Notes: generated by a model not told the origin, from the letters alone. 64,000 bases of DNA from Streptococcus urinalis 2285-97 (GCF_000188055.2 NZ_AEUZ02000001.1:758001-822000), one strand, 5' to 3'. Shown: positions 22,683 through 33,809, counted from the stretch's first letter. Program-made: numbers and translations.

Positions 22683-25600
22683 ATGGTGAAAGTAAATGCT
22701 ACGATGTCAACTGAAATAGCTCTTAATACGATACAGGCATCTGATTCCCTTAAACGGATTACTCAATTAGTTAATAGTGCAACAAGTGCCTGGAAAGCTC
22801 AGGAAAGTCAGTTACGTACTACTGGTGACTATCTAGGTGCTGCCCAAGCTAAATATGATGGTTTAGGAAACGCTATTCAACATCAACAGGAAAAAATTGA
22901 AAAACTTAGAAAAGAGCAATCTGAACTAAAAGGAAATACAGTTGAAACAGCTGAACAATATTTAAAATATCAGCAACAAATCGACCAAGCTACAACTAAA
23001 CTATCTTCTTTGGAAGTACAGCAACAAAAAGCTAAGTCAAGCATGGATTATTATAAATCTGGTCTTGGTGACTTGCAAAAAGAATATAAGCAACAGGTAG
23101 ATTTATCTGAAACTTATATAAATCGTTTAAAAGCTGAAGGAAAGCAATCGGAAGCTAAGCAAGAAAAACTGAAACTTTTAAAAAGTTCTATTAATAACTT
23201 GAATAAGCAATATGAAGTTCAAGAAAATATGCTTAAAAAGGTTGCTAAAAATTCAGGTAATACTAGCAATGAGTATAAGCTACAAAAGAAACGGTTAGAT
23301 GAAACAGCAACAAGTATTGCAAAAGCTAAGTCAAGCATGGACAAGCTAAATGCTGAAATTAAAGAGAGTCATAAGTCTTCAAGTTTAGTGGGACAACTTA
23401 AAAACAGTTTTACAAAGCTTAATAATAAAGTCGATGAAACTGAACATAAGACCTCACGTTTAAAAGGCATTTTCAGTGCTACTTTTGCAGCAAATATTAT
23501 TAGTAATGGTTTTCAAAACATTTTAGGTAGTATAAGAGGAAAAATTGATGACTTGATAAGCTCAAGTAGTGAATATGTTAAATATCAACAAACAATGAAC
23601 GCTACATGGCTTACCTTAACTGGGAATGTTAAAGAAGGCCAAAAGATGGTTGATATTACAAACCAAATGGCACAAGCAGCAGCTAATTCTACTGAAATGG
23701 TTGATGGCATGAATCAAAAATTTTATGCTGTTACTCATAATGTTGAACTTACAAAGCAACAAACACAAGCCATTTTGACACTCCAAGATGCGTTTGGGCA
23801 AACAGATGCTGCAGTTGAAAATTTTAGTACTCAGTGGGCTCAAATGATTGCTAATGGTAAAGTTCAAGGACAAGATATGATGTCCATTATCAACGTCTTC
23901 CCTGAAATGAAGAATCAGTTGAAAGAAGTTGCTGGGCAAGAGTTGGGCATTGCTAACATAACCCAAGAGCAATATGCCAAATTGCAAAGCGATGGTAAGA
24001 TTACCGCTGAAATGGCACAGAAAGCCTTGTTTGAGTTGCAAGACAAGTACAAGGATGCCACTGCTAACTTCTCAACTACCATTGGTGGCCTTGAAAGAAC
24101 TATTCAGTCTCGTATGCCAGCGGTAGTTGCTGCTTTCCGTGGGCCAATCGATAAAATGAAGAATCCGTTCTTACAACAGATTGGGAACTGGGTTGCTGAT
24201 CCTAACACTGAAGGCAAATTCAAAGAGCTTGGAGAGCACGTTTCCAAGGGTCTGGGTACTATCATGGATGCCTTTTCTAAGGTGTTTAACCTCGGAAATG
24301 GTACAGATAAGCTTAACGGCTTCATGGACAGTCTTAATAAACTTGTCGATAAACTAAGCAAGAGCATTGCTAAAAACGCACCTAAAATTGTAGCTTTTTT
24401 CAAGGAAGCAAAAGATAGTCTAATTGCACTTTTCAGCATTGGCAAAGACTTTGCTGGAGGTGTTTGGGAAACAGCAGTAGCCATGATTAAAGGTGTTGCT
24501 GGTGCGTTAGGAACGATGGCCGGGAACGGGAAAAAAGCTAAAGTCCCAGTCACATCACTATCCAAGGCATTGGGTAGCATTGCTCAACATAAAACAGCTA
24601 TTAAAACAGTTGGTTCTTTGTTTGCGATGTACTTCGTTGGTTCTAAAGTGGCTTCAGGGGTAATGAAAGTTGCTCAAGCCATCAACTTTATGAAAAAATC
24701 TACGTTGGCTATGACTGTTGCACAAAAAGCAGCTGCAGCAGCTCAAAAAGTTGCAATGGGAGTACAATGGGCATTGAATGCAGCAATGTCTGCTAACCCA
24801 ATCGGAGCTACTGTAGTAGCAATTGCAGCGCTTATCGCAGGTTTCGTGATGCTTTATAAGCATAATAAGAAATTCAAGAAGTTTGTAGATGGGATCGCAA
24901 AATCTGTCAAAAATGGTATCGGCGTTGCTATTAAATGGCTTAAAAATAAGTTTAGTGGCTTATCTAAAGGCTGGAAGAACTTCATTAAAGCTATCAAAAA
25001 TGGGGCTAAGAAAGTCGTCGGGTTCTTCGTGAATGTTGGAAAAATCATTAAAAAAGTCATGACAACTATCGGTAAAATTCTAATCTTTACTAATCCAGTT
25101 GTTTTAGGATTTGCATTAATGTATAAACAAAGTCCTAAATTCCGTAAGTTTATTAAAAATATTGTTGGTTTCGTTGGAGATATGAAAAATGGTATTTCCA
25201 AGAAAACAAAACAAATAGGTAAAGATTGGAGTAAGCATTGGACTGATGTGAAAAAATCTGCCTCAAAAACTTGGAATAAGATCAATAATAATACTAAGAA
25301 AAGTACTGATAAACTTGCTAAAGAAATTAGAAAGAAGCAAGAGGATATTCATAACAAATGGAATAAGTCATGGAAAAGCTTAAGAGATTATTTATCTGAT
25401 AGATGGGATGATATGAATGAGCTTACTAAAAAGAAATTTGGTAAGGACATTAAAGGATTACTATTTGAAAATCTTGACAAAATAGGTAATAAATTTCAGG
25501 ATACTTGGAATAAAATTAAAAAAGGTTTCTCTGAACTTTGGTCTGGATTGAAGAGACTAGCTGGAGATGGTATTAATGCTGTGATTAAAATTCCTAATGC

Positions 25601-27479
25601 TGGAATTGATGGTATTAATAGTTTGATTTCTGATTTTGGCGGGTCTAATAATGCAATTAAGCATATCCCAAAAGTTAAGTTTGCTAGTGGTACTGGATTT
25701 ACAGATTCCATTAGACGCCCTATTACTAGGCCTACTTTGGCATTATTAAATGATGGTAATGATAGTCCTGAAACGGACAATAGAGAAGCCTTAATACATC
25801 CTAACGGACAGTTAGAAGTATTAAATGGTCGTAATATCAATCGAATATTGATGCCAGGTACTGAAGTGTTAAATGCTACTGAATTGAAAATGTTGGCTTC
25901 CATGCAATCTATCCCATTTGCAAAAGGGACAGGATTTTGGTCTAGATTATGGGATAGCACGACATCAGTAGCTGGAAATGTTTGGGATGGTATTAAAGAT
26001 ACAGCTGAAAAATTTACTAAAATGCTGTCATTTATTGGCGATGCAGTTAAGGACCCTGTAGGAACATTATCTAAAAAGTTTAATCCAAATGCTAATAAAT
26101 TAGCAGCGGTATTTAATCCACTTGGAAATGCACTCTTTAAAACTCCAATTAAAGAATCTAAAAATTGGTGGAAAGAACTTTGGTCTATGGCACAATCTGC
26201 CACTGATGAAGGAACAGTTGCGATGGGAGCAGTTGGAGATGATTACAGATTTAAAAATATGGCAAAGGATGCTGGTGCTGATCCGTGGGGCTATTATTTC
26301 AGAGAATGTGTTTCGTTTGTAGCCAGTCGCTTAGCAAATTTAGGCGTTAATCCTGCCTTATTTAGCCATCTTGGTAATGGTAACCAGTGGGTAAATGCTA
26401 GAGTTCCACATTTAAGTACTCCTAAGCCAGGAACAGTAGCAGTATATACTGGTAGTCCGACATCTAGTAATCACGTTGACTTTGTTACAGCTGTACATGG
26501 TAATACATACGATGGAGAAGAATATAACTTTAATAATAATGGGTTATATCATCAATATAGTAGAAGACCAGTTTCTCATGCCGCGACATTCCTTGATTTT
26601 GGCGTTAGAGCTGGGAATAGTGAAGATAGTAAGCCATTAAAGGATAAAAATTCACCACTTCAAAAATTAATTAAAGGTCAAGTTGGTGGTATGTTCGATT
26701 GGATTAAGAAAAATTTAGGACCATTATTAAATCCAGCTGGCGGTGAAGAAAGTAATATTCAGGGTACAGGTGCGGCAAGATGGCGAAATACGGTTATTAA
26801 AGCTTTAAAAGCTAATGGAATAGAGCCAACTGATTTTAGAATTTCTAAAATTTTAGCTACTATTCAACGGGAGTCAAATGGAGATCCAAATGCTCAAAAC
26901 AATTGGGATAGTAATGCCATGGCAGGACATCCATCAATAGGTTTAATGCAGACCATAGGGCCAACTTTTGAAGCTTACAAATTATCAGGACATAATAACA
27001 TTCGAAACGGCTATGACAACCTTTTAGCGGCGATTAACTATATCAAACATCGTTATGGAACTTCAGATGCTGCTTTTAATAGAGTGGCTTCATATGGTTA
27101 TGCAAATGGCGGACTAGTATCTAAACATGGTGTCTATGAATTAGCCGAAGGTAACATGCCTGAATATGTTATTCCTACTGATACTGCAAAACGTGGCAGA
27201 GCTTGGACCTTACTTGCTGAAGTAGTCGGTCAATTTGTTGGTGAAGAAAAATCAAAAATAAAAGGAACATCAAGCTCAGAAAGTGAGTCTGTGTTAGCTA
27301 AAAAATTAGATACAGTCATTTCTATTTTAGGACAATTACTAGTGGGCCAAGACAAACAAGAAGTTATTCAAAATATCATAGATGGGAAATCATTTGCGAC
27401 TGGTTTAGCACCGTATCAAACAGTAGCTAATGAATTTCATACAAAACGGCAAGCACTATTAGAAGGGAGAATTCGTTAA
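22683..27479 (+). CDS. Tape measure protein with CHAP and lytic transglycosylase domains
   Basis: 1598 aa. Long N-terminal coiled coil, TP901-type tape-measure core at roughly 260-560 (LTGNVKEGQKMVDITNQMAQ), hydrophobic segments at about 635-830, then a CHAP amidase/peptidase (Cys1209 in ECVSF, His1264 in NHVDFV) and an SLT-type transglycosylase (Glu1397 in IQRESNGDPNAQ). Length sets tail length; the wall-cutting domains probably open peptidoglycan during DNA entry. AAAGGAGG precedes ATG. Confidence 0.93.
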   Translation: MVKVNATMSTEIALNTIQASDSLKRITQLVNSATSAWKAQESQLRTTGDYLGAAQAKYDGLGNAIQHQQEKIEKLRKEQSELKGNTVETAEQYLKYQQQIDQATTKLSSLEVQQQKAKSSMDYYKSGLGDLQKEYKQQVDLSETYINRLKAEGKQSEAKQEKLKLLKSSINNLNKQYEVQENMLKKVAKNSGNTSNEYKLQKKRLDETATSIAKAKSSMDKLNAEIKESHKSSSLVGQLKNSFTKLNNKVDETEHKTSRLKGIFSATFAANIISNGFQNILGSIRGKIDDLISSSSEYVKYQQTMNATWLTLTGNVKEGQKMVDITNQMAQAAANSTEMVDGMNQKFYAVTHNVELTKQQTQAILTLQDAFGQTDAAVENFSTQWAQMIANGKVQGQDMMSIINVFPEMKNQLKEVAGQELGIANITQEQYAKLQSDGKITAEMAQKALFELQDKYKDATANFSTTIGGLERTIQSRMPAVVAAFRGPIDKMKNPFLQQIGNWVADPNTEGKFKELGEHVSKGLGTIMDAFSKVFNLGNGTDKLNGFMDSLNKLVDKLSKSIAKNAPKIVAFFKEAKDSLIALFSIGKDFAGGVWETAVAMIKGVAGALGTMAGNGKKAKVPVTSLSKALGSIAQHKTAIKTVGSLFAMYFVGSKVASGVMKVAQAINFMKKSTLAMTVAQKAAAAAQKVAMGVQWALNAAMSANPIGATVVAIAALIAGFVMLYKHNKKFKKFVDGIAKSVKNGIGVAIKWLKNKFSGLSKGWKNFIKAIKNGAKKVVGFFVNVGKIIKKVMTTIGKILIFTNPVVLGFALMYKQSPKFRKFIKNIVGFVGDMKNGISKKTKQIGKDWSKHWTDVKKSASKTWNKINNNTKKSTDKLAKEIRKKQEDIHNKWNKSWKSLRDYLSDRWDDMNELTKKKFGKDIKGLLFENLDKIGNKFQDTWNKIKKGFSELWSGLKRLAGDGINAVIKIPNAGIDGINSLISDFGGSNNAIKHIPKVKFASGTGFTDSIRRPITRPTLALLNDGNDSPETDNREALIHPNGQLEVLNGRNINRILMPGTEVLNATELKMLASMQSIPFAKGTGFWSRLWDSTTSVAGNVWDGIKDTAEKFTKMLSFIGDAVKDPVGTLSKKFNPNANKLAAVFNPLGNALFKTPIKESKNWWKELWSMAQSATDEGTVAMGAVGDDYRFKNMAKDAGADPWGYYFRECVSFVASRLANLGVNPALFSHLGNGNQWVNARVPHLSTPKPGTVAVYTGSPTSSNHVDFVTAVHGNTYDGEEYNFNNNGLYHQYSRRPVSHAATFLDFGVRAGNSEDSKPLKDKNSPLQKLIKGQVGGMFDWIKKNLGPLLNPAGGEESNIQGTGAARWRNTVIKALKANGIEPTDFRISKILATIQRESNGDPNAQNNWDSNAMAGHPSIGLMQTIGPTFEAYKLSGHNNIRNGYDNLLAAINYIKHRYGTSDAAFNRVASYGYANGGLVSKHGVYELAEGNMPEYVIPTDTAKRGRAWTLLAEVVGQFVGEEKSKIKGTSSSESESVLAKKLDTVISILGQLLVGQDKQEVIQNIIDGKSFATGLAPYQTVANEFHTKRQALLEGRIR

Positions 27480-29047
27480 TGGGAATTGAATTAACATATG
27501 ATGGGATAAACATCAATGATGAAATCGATAAAATTCCAGGAGGAAGATTCTACATTAACGATGTTCCTCCAGTTAATAATTCAACTATTTCCAATACTTA
27601 TTTAGATCAAGGTATAAATAGATATGGGCAACAGTTACTTTATAGCAATTATAATATTGCTACATTGTCAGTTTCTTTTAAAATGACTGGAACGATAGAT
27701 TACTTCTATCAAGTTTCAAATACAATAAACAGTTTATTATCTACTAGAAATGCTAAGAAATTAACTTTTAGCCATTTTTCTAATATCAGTTGGGAAGCTA
27801 TTCAAAATAGTAAAGTATCTCCGATTATTGATTATTCAACTTCGCCATTTACAGCCTCTGGTACTATTTCATTCGAAATTCCAAAGATATACGGAGAGAG
27901 GGATGATTATTCAGAAGTCACTACGGAACAAAATGGTAAATTTGGAGAAATTGTTCAGATTTCTCCAAATCATTTTAAAGCTACTCTAAATAATTATGGT
28001 TCAGCAGAAACTAATCCAATAGTGACAATTACGCATCATTCAGAGAATGGTTATATTGGATTAGTAGGAGCTGATAGCATTGTTGAAATTGGTAATAAAG
28101 GGGAACAGGATGTGACACCCGATCAAAAATCAGAACGACTTTTAGATTTTAGAGGAAACGATGGATTTAAAGCTGGGTTTGAGAAAGCTACTTTTAATCA
28201 AGGTACTAATGTATCAATGAATGAAAGTAATTTCAATGGTAATATAGGAATCCAAAATTGGAATGGTAGACAAAGTATTACTATTGACAGGTCGACAACC
28301 GCGTTTGGTGGTTCAGATTTAAGAGGTTCTTTAACTTGGGATATTCCTGCAGATACAGAAGGGAACAAAGGATCACTACATGATTATATATGGTGGCGTC
28401 AGATATATGTCCTTGGCTTAATGAGTCAAGCAGGCGGTCTGAAAGTAGTGGTTACTGATGAAAATGATAAATTTTTATATGGTGTTGAGACATTGAAACT
28501 AGGTGATGGGATGTCTGTTAATTACAATTGCTTTGGTTCATATGCTGATGGTAGTTATAAATTATTAAAATCATTTAAATTTGAAGCTAATGAAAGTGAT
28601 TATCATAATCCTTTTAACTCATCAAGAGGTTGGTCAGATATCGTTAGAGAGGATGAAAATCTAAGCTTTTATTGGTTTGGTTCACGTTATGAGAGAGTAT
28701 GTCCTGAGATAAAAGGAAGAAAGTCGGCTAAGGTTCATCTTATTATTGAGGCAAGAGGAAATAGGCCACGAGCAACTTTGATGTTTTTCCAAGAATTTTT
28801 ATATCAAAAGAATAAAGTTGAATTCATGAGAGATATTCCAAATAGATTTGGAACTGGAAGTCAAGTAATTATTGATAATGAAAAAGGAAAAATAGTTATT
28901 AGCAATATAGAAGATTTTTCTCCCCTTGTTCCAGGTTCGGAATTCTTTTCAATACCAACGGGAACGAGTGAAATACATTTCTTTACCTCAGATTGGGTAA
29001 CATCTCCTCCAACCATATCTTTTAAGTGGAAGGAGAGGATAATATAG
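27479..29047 (+). CDS. Distal tail protein (Dit-like), extended
   Basis: 522 aa, overlapping the tape measure stop. N-terminal Dit pattern (GGRFYINDVPPVNNSTISNT, FSNISWEAIQN). Classical Dit is about 250 aa; the extra C-terminal half (about 220-520) is probably an inserted or appended carbohydrate-binding region, as in evolved Dit proteins. It forms the hub between tube and tip. Confidence 0.8.
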   Translation: MGIELTYDGININDEIDKIPGGRFYINDVPPVNNSTISNTYLDQGINRYGQQLLYSNYNIATLSVSFKMTGTIDYFYQVSNTINSLLSTRNAKKLTFSHFSNISWEAIQNSKVSPIIDYSTSPFTASGTISFEIPKIYGERDDYSEVTTEQNGKFGEIVQISPNHFKATLNNYGSAETNPIVTITHHSENGYIGLVGADSIVEIGNKGEQDVTPDQKSERLLDFRGNDGFKAGFEKATFNQGTNVSMNESNFNGNIGIQNWNGRQSITIDRSTTAFGGSDLRGSLTWDIPADTEGNKGSLHDYIWWRQIYVLGLMSQAGGLKVVVTDENDKFLYGVETLKLGDGMSVNYNCFGSYADGSYKLLKSFKFEANESDYHNPFNSSRGWSDIVREDENLSFYWFGSRYERVCPEIKGRKSAKVHLIIEARGNRPRATLMFFQEFLYQKNKVEFMRDIPNRFGTGSQVIIDNEKGKIVISNIEDFSPLVPGSEFFSIPTGTSEIHFFTSDWVTSPPTISFKWKERII

Positions 29048-31302
29048 TGCAAATTGCTATACATAATTCTAACGGAGTTAAAGTAGCATCTATGAATAAT
29101 GATATTTATGATATGCTACACTATTCAAATGATATTTGGCATAGATATTTAAGTTCTGGTGGTTCTACATTTGATTTTACCGTATCAAAAGTAACTAATG
29201 GGATGTTACATCCAGATGTAAAGTATCTTAATGATTCTTGTTACTTTAGCTTTGTCTACCAGGGAAAAACATTTAAATTCTATGTTATGACTATGACAGA
29301 AGACAGCCTTACAATGACCTTTAATTGTAACAGTTTAAATTTAGAATTAAATAATGAATTCGCTCAACCCTATACAGCTACCGAAGCTATGACTATTGAA
29401 GAATACTGTCAAAAAATGGATCTTTTATCTTTTGCTAATGCATACATTGGATTGAATGAGATTTCTGATAGGAAACGAACTCTAACTTTTGATAGCACAG
29501 AAGAAACAAAACTTGCTAGATTACTTTCTCTAGTTAGTCAATTTGATGCTGAAATTGAATTTGACCTTAAAACCTTTTCAGATGGTAGAACTGAAAAACA
29601 TATTTACAATTTTTATCATGCCCATGATGATAGTCATAACGGAGTAGGAAGAACAAGAAATGATATTTTATTAAGGTTTCCTGAAAACTTAAATAGTATT
29701 CAAGTTGTTTCTGATAGGACTCAGCAATATACAATGGGAGTTTTCAAAGGGACCAGAACGGTAAAAAAGGGTGATGGAGATTCTGCAACTGAAGAAAGTG
29801 AAAATTTTGATTTAACTAATTTAGAGCGAAGTGATAAAAATAATGACGGTATAGAAGAATTTTACACACGTAAGGGAAATCCAGCTATTTATGCTCCACT
29901 TGCTGCGAAACGATATCCAACTGCTGAAGGTAGTTCTGATTTATGGACTAAACGTGAATTTGTTACGGAATACTCAACCGAAGAAGATTTAGCTAGCTAT
30001 GGCTTTAGACAAATGAAACAATTCTCATATCCTCAATATACGTATACAGCAATTGTAAATGCCTTAGCTATAAATTCTTATAGTGACTTATCGTTAGGGG
30101 ATGTTATTAGATTACAAGATATTAGATATTTTACAGATGGTTTGGTCTTAAATGCTCGTATTTTAGAACAAATTAAATCATTTTCTAATCCACAATCAGA
30201 TAGTATTATTTTCAGTAACTATCTAAGATTATCAAATGGCATTGATTCAACTCTAGCTGAAGAAATACAAAAGCTGATTGATAATAGATTGCCATATACT
30301 ATTGATTTATCCACAAATAATGGAACTACTTTTAAAAATGGTAATGGATTATCTCGTATCACACCAACCCTAAAAAGAGGAAATAAAGTAATAAGCTGTG
30401 ATTGGAGATGGATTGTTGGCAATGAAATTAAATCAGTAAGTCCATCATATGTAGTTGATGGCTCAACAATTACTGCTGAGACACCTCTAACTGTTACAGT
30501 TGATGCTTATATCGATAATAAACTAGTCGCAACCCGTGAAATAACGTTTACCAATATGACTGATGGTTCTGACGGTAAATCATCTTACTTACATGTCGCT
30601 TATGCTAATAGTTTAGATGGAAAGCAAGACTTTAGTTTGACTGAAAGTAATGGCCGTTCTTATCGTGGTGAATACTCCGATTTTTTACCGATTTCATCTG
30701 ATGACCCAACTAAATACACTTGGGCTAGATTTAAAGGCGAAAAAGGTGATACAGGGCTATTAGATGATGCAAAACTTAAAAAATTAACAGATACAATTAA
30801 CACTAAGGCAGATAACCAATTAACACAGGCACAACTTGACGCCTTATCAGAACAAGCAGAACTTGCAAAAGCTGAATTGAATGCAAAAGTTAGTGCTGAC
30901 ACGCTTAATCAAATTGTCCTCGCTTATAATGAATATGTTAGAGCAAACGAAAATGACAAGCAAGAGGCTGAACAAAGTCTTATTGAATGGTCTCAACGTG
31001 TTGAGGTATTAGGTACACAATTAGGCGATGTTAAATCAACTGTCAACTATCTCGATACCTATATCAGTCAATCAGCTAAAGGTATTAGTATTGGTAAAAG
31101 TGGCAGTAACTCATCAATGTTAATTAGTAATGATAGAATCTCAATGTTTTCTGCTGGTAATGAAGTAATGTATATTTCACAAGGGATTATTCATATCGAA
31201 AATGGTATCTTCTCAAAAACTATCCAGATTGGGCGTTATCGTGAAGAACAATACGTGATTAATCCAGACATGAATGTCATGAGATATGTAGGAGGAAGTT
31301 AA
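29047..31302 (+). CDS. Tail-associated protein (Tal-like tip protein)
   Basis: 751 aa from the GTG at 29047 (AAGGAGAGG upstream); its first base is shared with the Dit stop. N-terminal about 380 residues resemble the gp44-like Tal/prophage tail endopeptidase fold; the middle has a beta domain (VVDGSTITAETPLTVTVDAY), then GEKGDTGLLDDAKLKKL and a coiled coil before a C-terminal domain. Tip protein involved in host contact. Confidence 0.82.
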   Translation: MQIAIHNSNGVKVASMNNDIYDMLHYSNDIWHRYLSSGGSTFDFTVSKVTNGMLHPDVKYLNDSCYFSFVYQGKTFKFYVMTMTEDSLTMTFNCNSLNLELNNEFAQPYTATEAMTIEEYCQKMDLLSFANAYIGLNEISDRKRTLTFDSTEETKLARLLSLVSQFDAEIEFDLKTFSDGRTEKHIYNFYHAHDDSHNGVGRTRNDILLRFPENLNSIQVVSDRTQQYTMGVFKGTRTVKKGDGDSATEESENFDLTNLERSDKNNDGIEEFYTRKGNPAIYAPLAAKRYPTAEGSSDLWTKREFVTEYSTEEDLASYGFRQMKQFSYPQYTYTAIVNALAINSYSDLSLGDVIRLQDIRYFTDGLVLNARILEQIKSFSNPQSDSIIFSNYLRLSNGIDSTLAEEIQKLIDNRLPYTIDLSTNNGTTFKNGNGLSRITPTLKRGNKVISCDWRWIVGNEIKSVSPSYVVDGSTITAETPLTVTVDAYIDNKLVATREITFTNMTDGSDGKSSYLHVAYANSLDGKQDFSLTESNGRSYRGEYSDFLPISSDDPTKYTWARFKGEKGDTGLLDDAKLKKLTDTINTKADNQLTQAQLDALSEQAELAKAELNAKVSADTLNQIVLAYNEYVRANENDKQEAEQSLIEWSQRVEVLGTQLGDVKSTVNYLDTYISQSAKGISIGKSGSNSSMLISNDRISMFSAGNEVMYISQGIIHIENGIFSKTIQIGRYREEQYVINPDMNVMRYVGGS

Positions 31303-33200
31303 TGGCAACGAGTAATTTTAACGGCACTTATGGTAAACTTTTAAAACTCGAAGGTCTCTACGGGGTTGTCTCGCAGGATAAAGTTAAAAACCAGTCAAAA
31401 ATTCGTGTTTGGACCAATCTAATCATGGGTAATGGAGGTAATATTTCAGGAGGATCAGGAAACGTTACTATTCATCTTAATGGTGGTGGGGCTATCAATA
31501 ATGTAACTGTTAACATAGGCAGTAATTCAAAAATTTTACTTTGGTATCAAGAATATACGATTAATCACGATTCACAAGGAAATGCGAAAGTTGATATTTC
31601 TTTAACTGTTTATAGTGGTTTCTCAAACTATGGAAGTGCGACTGTTAAATTAAGTGGGGACTTACCTCAAATAAAAAGAGCTTCAACAGTTTCAGCACCG
31701 ACCACCGATTTAGGAAGCAATGCTACGATTACGATTACCCCGTCAGACAGCTCTTATACTCATACGGTGAGATACGAGTTTAATGGCAAAACAGGAGTAA
31801 TTGCTCAAAATGTTACGACATCTACAAATTGGCAAGTGCCTCTAAGCTTTGCGAATGACTTGCCTAATTCGATAAGTGGTATTGTTACGATATATGTTGA
31901 TACATATGCAGGAAATACACCGCTTGGGACTAATTCTACATCTATGAATGTTAATGTCCCGAGTACGTTAATTCCGACCATTAGTAGTTTTACACTTACT
32001 GAAACTAATGCAACAGTTTCTAAGTTAATAACAGATTCAAATTATTTTGTACAAATATACTCACAAATTAAAGCCAATCTTGGAAGTGCTAGCGGTGTCA
32101 ATAAATCAACAATAAGTAGTTTTAAAGCTGAAATAGTTGGTAAGGACATGTCAGTCAGTTCAGACGGTGGCGTATTTGGATTAATTAATTTTTCCGGTAC
32201 TTTTACAGTTAGGGCGACGGTAACAGATTCAAGAGGTCGTGAGAGTAAGCCACTTGATAAAACGATAACCATTCTTGAATATAAGCCACCTCAATTAAAT
32301 TATTCGGTTTTAAGAACTGGAAGTACATCAAGCACATTAACTGTTACTAGAAATGCCCAAATATCGCCTTTAACAGTAAACGGCGCACAAAAAAACATAA
32401 TGACACTTACTTTTAAGGTATCACCCTATAATAAGGAAGCATACACAACAGATAACGGCCAAGCTTCTGGACAATGGTCGGCAATAAGTAGTTTAACCAA
32501 CTCGCAAGCAAATCTTGCTGGAACTTATGTAGCGAATTCCTCATGGGATATTATAGGAGTGTTGACTGATAGTTTAGGTGGATTAGTAACCTTTAAAACA
32601 ACAGTAACGTCTGAAAAGGTAGTATTTTCTTATGATAAAAATGGTATGGGAATAGGAAAGCCACGCGAATTTGGTGTCTTAGATGTTGCAAAAGGTGGTA
32701 TCTATCATGATGGTAAGCTCATTCAGTTAAAACAATTGACAGATGATAAAGGGAAATGGTTGCCTGATATTAAAGTTGTCACTCCAGATTCAAGTCCTCG
32801 TTTCAAAGATGTATCTGTCACAAGTATAGATGCAACATCAGCAGTAACTGCATCTAAAATATTAATGACTGATACTAAACGGACCACTTTTGGTTTTCCT
32901 TTTGGCTTGTCAGCTCAAGCTTTGCGCAAGGGAAATATGGTTACACTTGTTATTAGTCGTTCAGGTGCAAATGTTGGATCATATGAATATAGTTTAATGA
33001 ATGAAACCATTCCTTTAGGATATCGACCAGCTATTGAAACCCCTTTTCCTATAGTCGCAAATAGTGGGGCTAGTGTTCAAGGCACAGCAGTTTTACACTT
33101 GTTGAATAATGGACAAGTTAAATTAACAAATAACTTAACAAGTACAAAAATTTGGAATGGAACGATCACTTATATCACAAATGATACTTATCCATCTTAG
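31302..33200 (+). CDS. DUF859-family tail protein, probable receptor-binding
   Basis: 632 aa, beta-rich Thr/Ser repeats with about 90-residue Ig-like units (for example 125-220 and 222-330) and a C-terminal head near GMGIGKPREFGVLDVAKGGI. Matches DUF859 of streptococcal phages (start MATSNFNGTYGKLLKLEGLY). Likely host-range determinant at the tail tip. Overlaps Tal by 1 nt. Confidence 0.82.
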   Translation: MATSNFNGTYGKLLKLEGLYGVVSQDKVKNQSKIRVWTNLIMGNGGNISGGSGNVTIHLNGGGAINNVTVNIGSNSKILLWYQEYTINHDSQGNAKVDISLTVYSGFSNYGSATVKLSGDLPQIKRASTVSAPTTDLGSNATITITPSDSSYTHTVRYEFNGKTGVIAQNVTTSTNWQVPLSFANDLPNSISGIVTIYVDTYAGNTPLGTNSTSMNVNVPSTLIPTISSFTLTETNATVSKLITDSNYFVQIYSQIKANLGSASGVNKSTISSFKAEIVGKDMSVSSDGGVFGLINFSGTFTVRATVTDSRGRESKPLDKTITILEYKPPQLNYSVLRTGSTSSTLTVTRNAQISPLTVNGAQKNIMTLTFKVSPYNKEAYTTDNGQASGQWSAISSLTNSQANLAGTYVANSSWDIIGVLTDSLGGLVTFKTTVTSEKVVFSYDKNGMGIGKPREFGVLDVAKGGIYHDGKLIQLKQLTDDKGKWLPDIKVVTPDSSPRFKDVSVTSIDATSAVTASKILMTDTKRTTFGFPFGLSAQALRKGNMVTLVISRSGANVGSYEYSLMNETIPLGYRPAIETPFPIVANSGASVQGTAVLHLLNNGQVKLTNNLTSTKIWNGTITYITNDTYPS

Positions 33201-33211
33201 AAAGGACAACT

Positions 33212-33622
33212 ATGAAACTTACATTCATAAGGAAATTACAAGAATTTGATGAAACGGGACAACCTAGTTCCACTAAAGTTATTTTAGGAAACACAGACGG
33301 CGCATTGTTCCCCGTCTTTTTAAATGCCGAAAAAATCAATTTAAGTAACACTAAGCTACTAAATTTAGCACTTGAAAAAATTTATGAAGAGAATTTTCCA
33401 CAACGTGCTGAAAATGAAAAATTTAATTTATTTGGTTCTAAGATCGCAGAAGTTGATGCAACTATTGAAAAAGCAAATAAAAAAATTGAAGAAATGACAA
33501 CTCAAATGACAAGTCAAAGAACGCAATCTGCAGTTGCTCAAAAAACGATTTTGGATTTACTTACCTTACTCTATACGAAAGGTCTCATCAATGATGAAGA
33601 TTTTACAAAACTTACACAATAA
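33212..33622 (+). CDS. DUF1366-family phage protein
   Basis: 136 aa: KVILGNTDGALFPVFLNAEK is the family core, followed by ENFPQRAENEKFN and a C-terminal coiled coil. DUF1366 proteins sit between the tail tip genes and the lysis cassette in streptococcal phages; function unknown. AGAAAGGA before ATG. Confidence 0.85.
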   Translation: MKLTFIRKLQEFDETGQPSSTKVILGNTDGALFPVFLNAEKINLSNTKLLNLALEKIYEENFPQRAENEKFNLFGSKIAEVDATIEKANKKIEEMTTQMTSQRTQSAVAQKTILDLLTLLYTKGLINDEDFTKLTQ

Positions 33623-33644
33623 ACTAGAAAGAGGAAAATTAATT

Positions 33645-33797
33645 ATGATTATGTTATTTGCTTTAAATGTCGTTTATAATAACTACCCTTGGAAACCAAT
33701 CCCAGCAATTCTAAAACCAAAAATTAAAGAACAAATTATTCTTATTGTTGGTGCTGATAATATGGAATTGGTTAATCAACTAACCAAAGAAGATTAG
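33645..33797 (+). CDS. CD1375-like small phage protein (50 aa)
   Basis: 50 aa starting MIMLFALNVVYNNYPWKPIP, with AGAGGAAAA upstream. This short family regularly precedes holin genes in Firmicute phages. Function unknown. The longer reading from 33534 lacks an RBS and overlaps DUF1366. Confidence 0.7.
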   Translation: MIMLFALNVVYNNYPWKPIPAILKPKIKEQIILIVGADNMELVNQLTKED

Positions 33798-33809
33798 AAA
33801 GGCTTACTT

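Noticed and set aside
25496..26203. 235-aa minus-strand frame in the tape measure gene
   Set aside because: No RBS, and the plus-strand frame is a continuous 1598-aa protein with recognisable domains.
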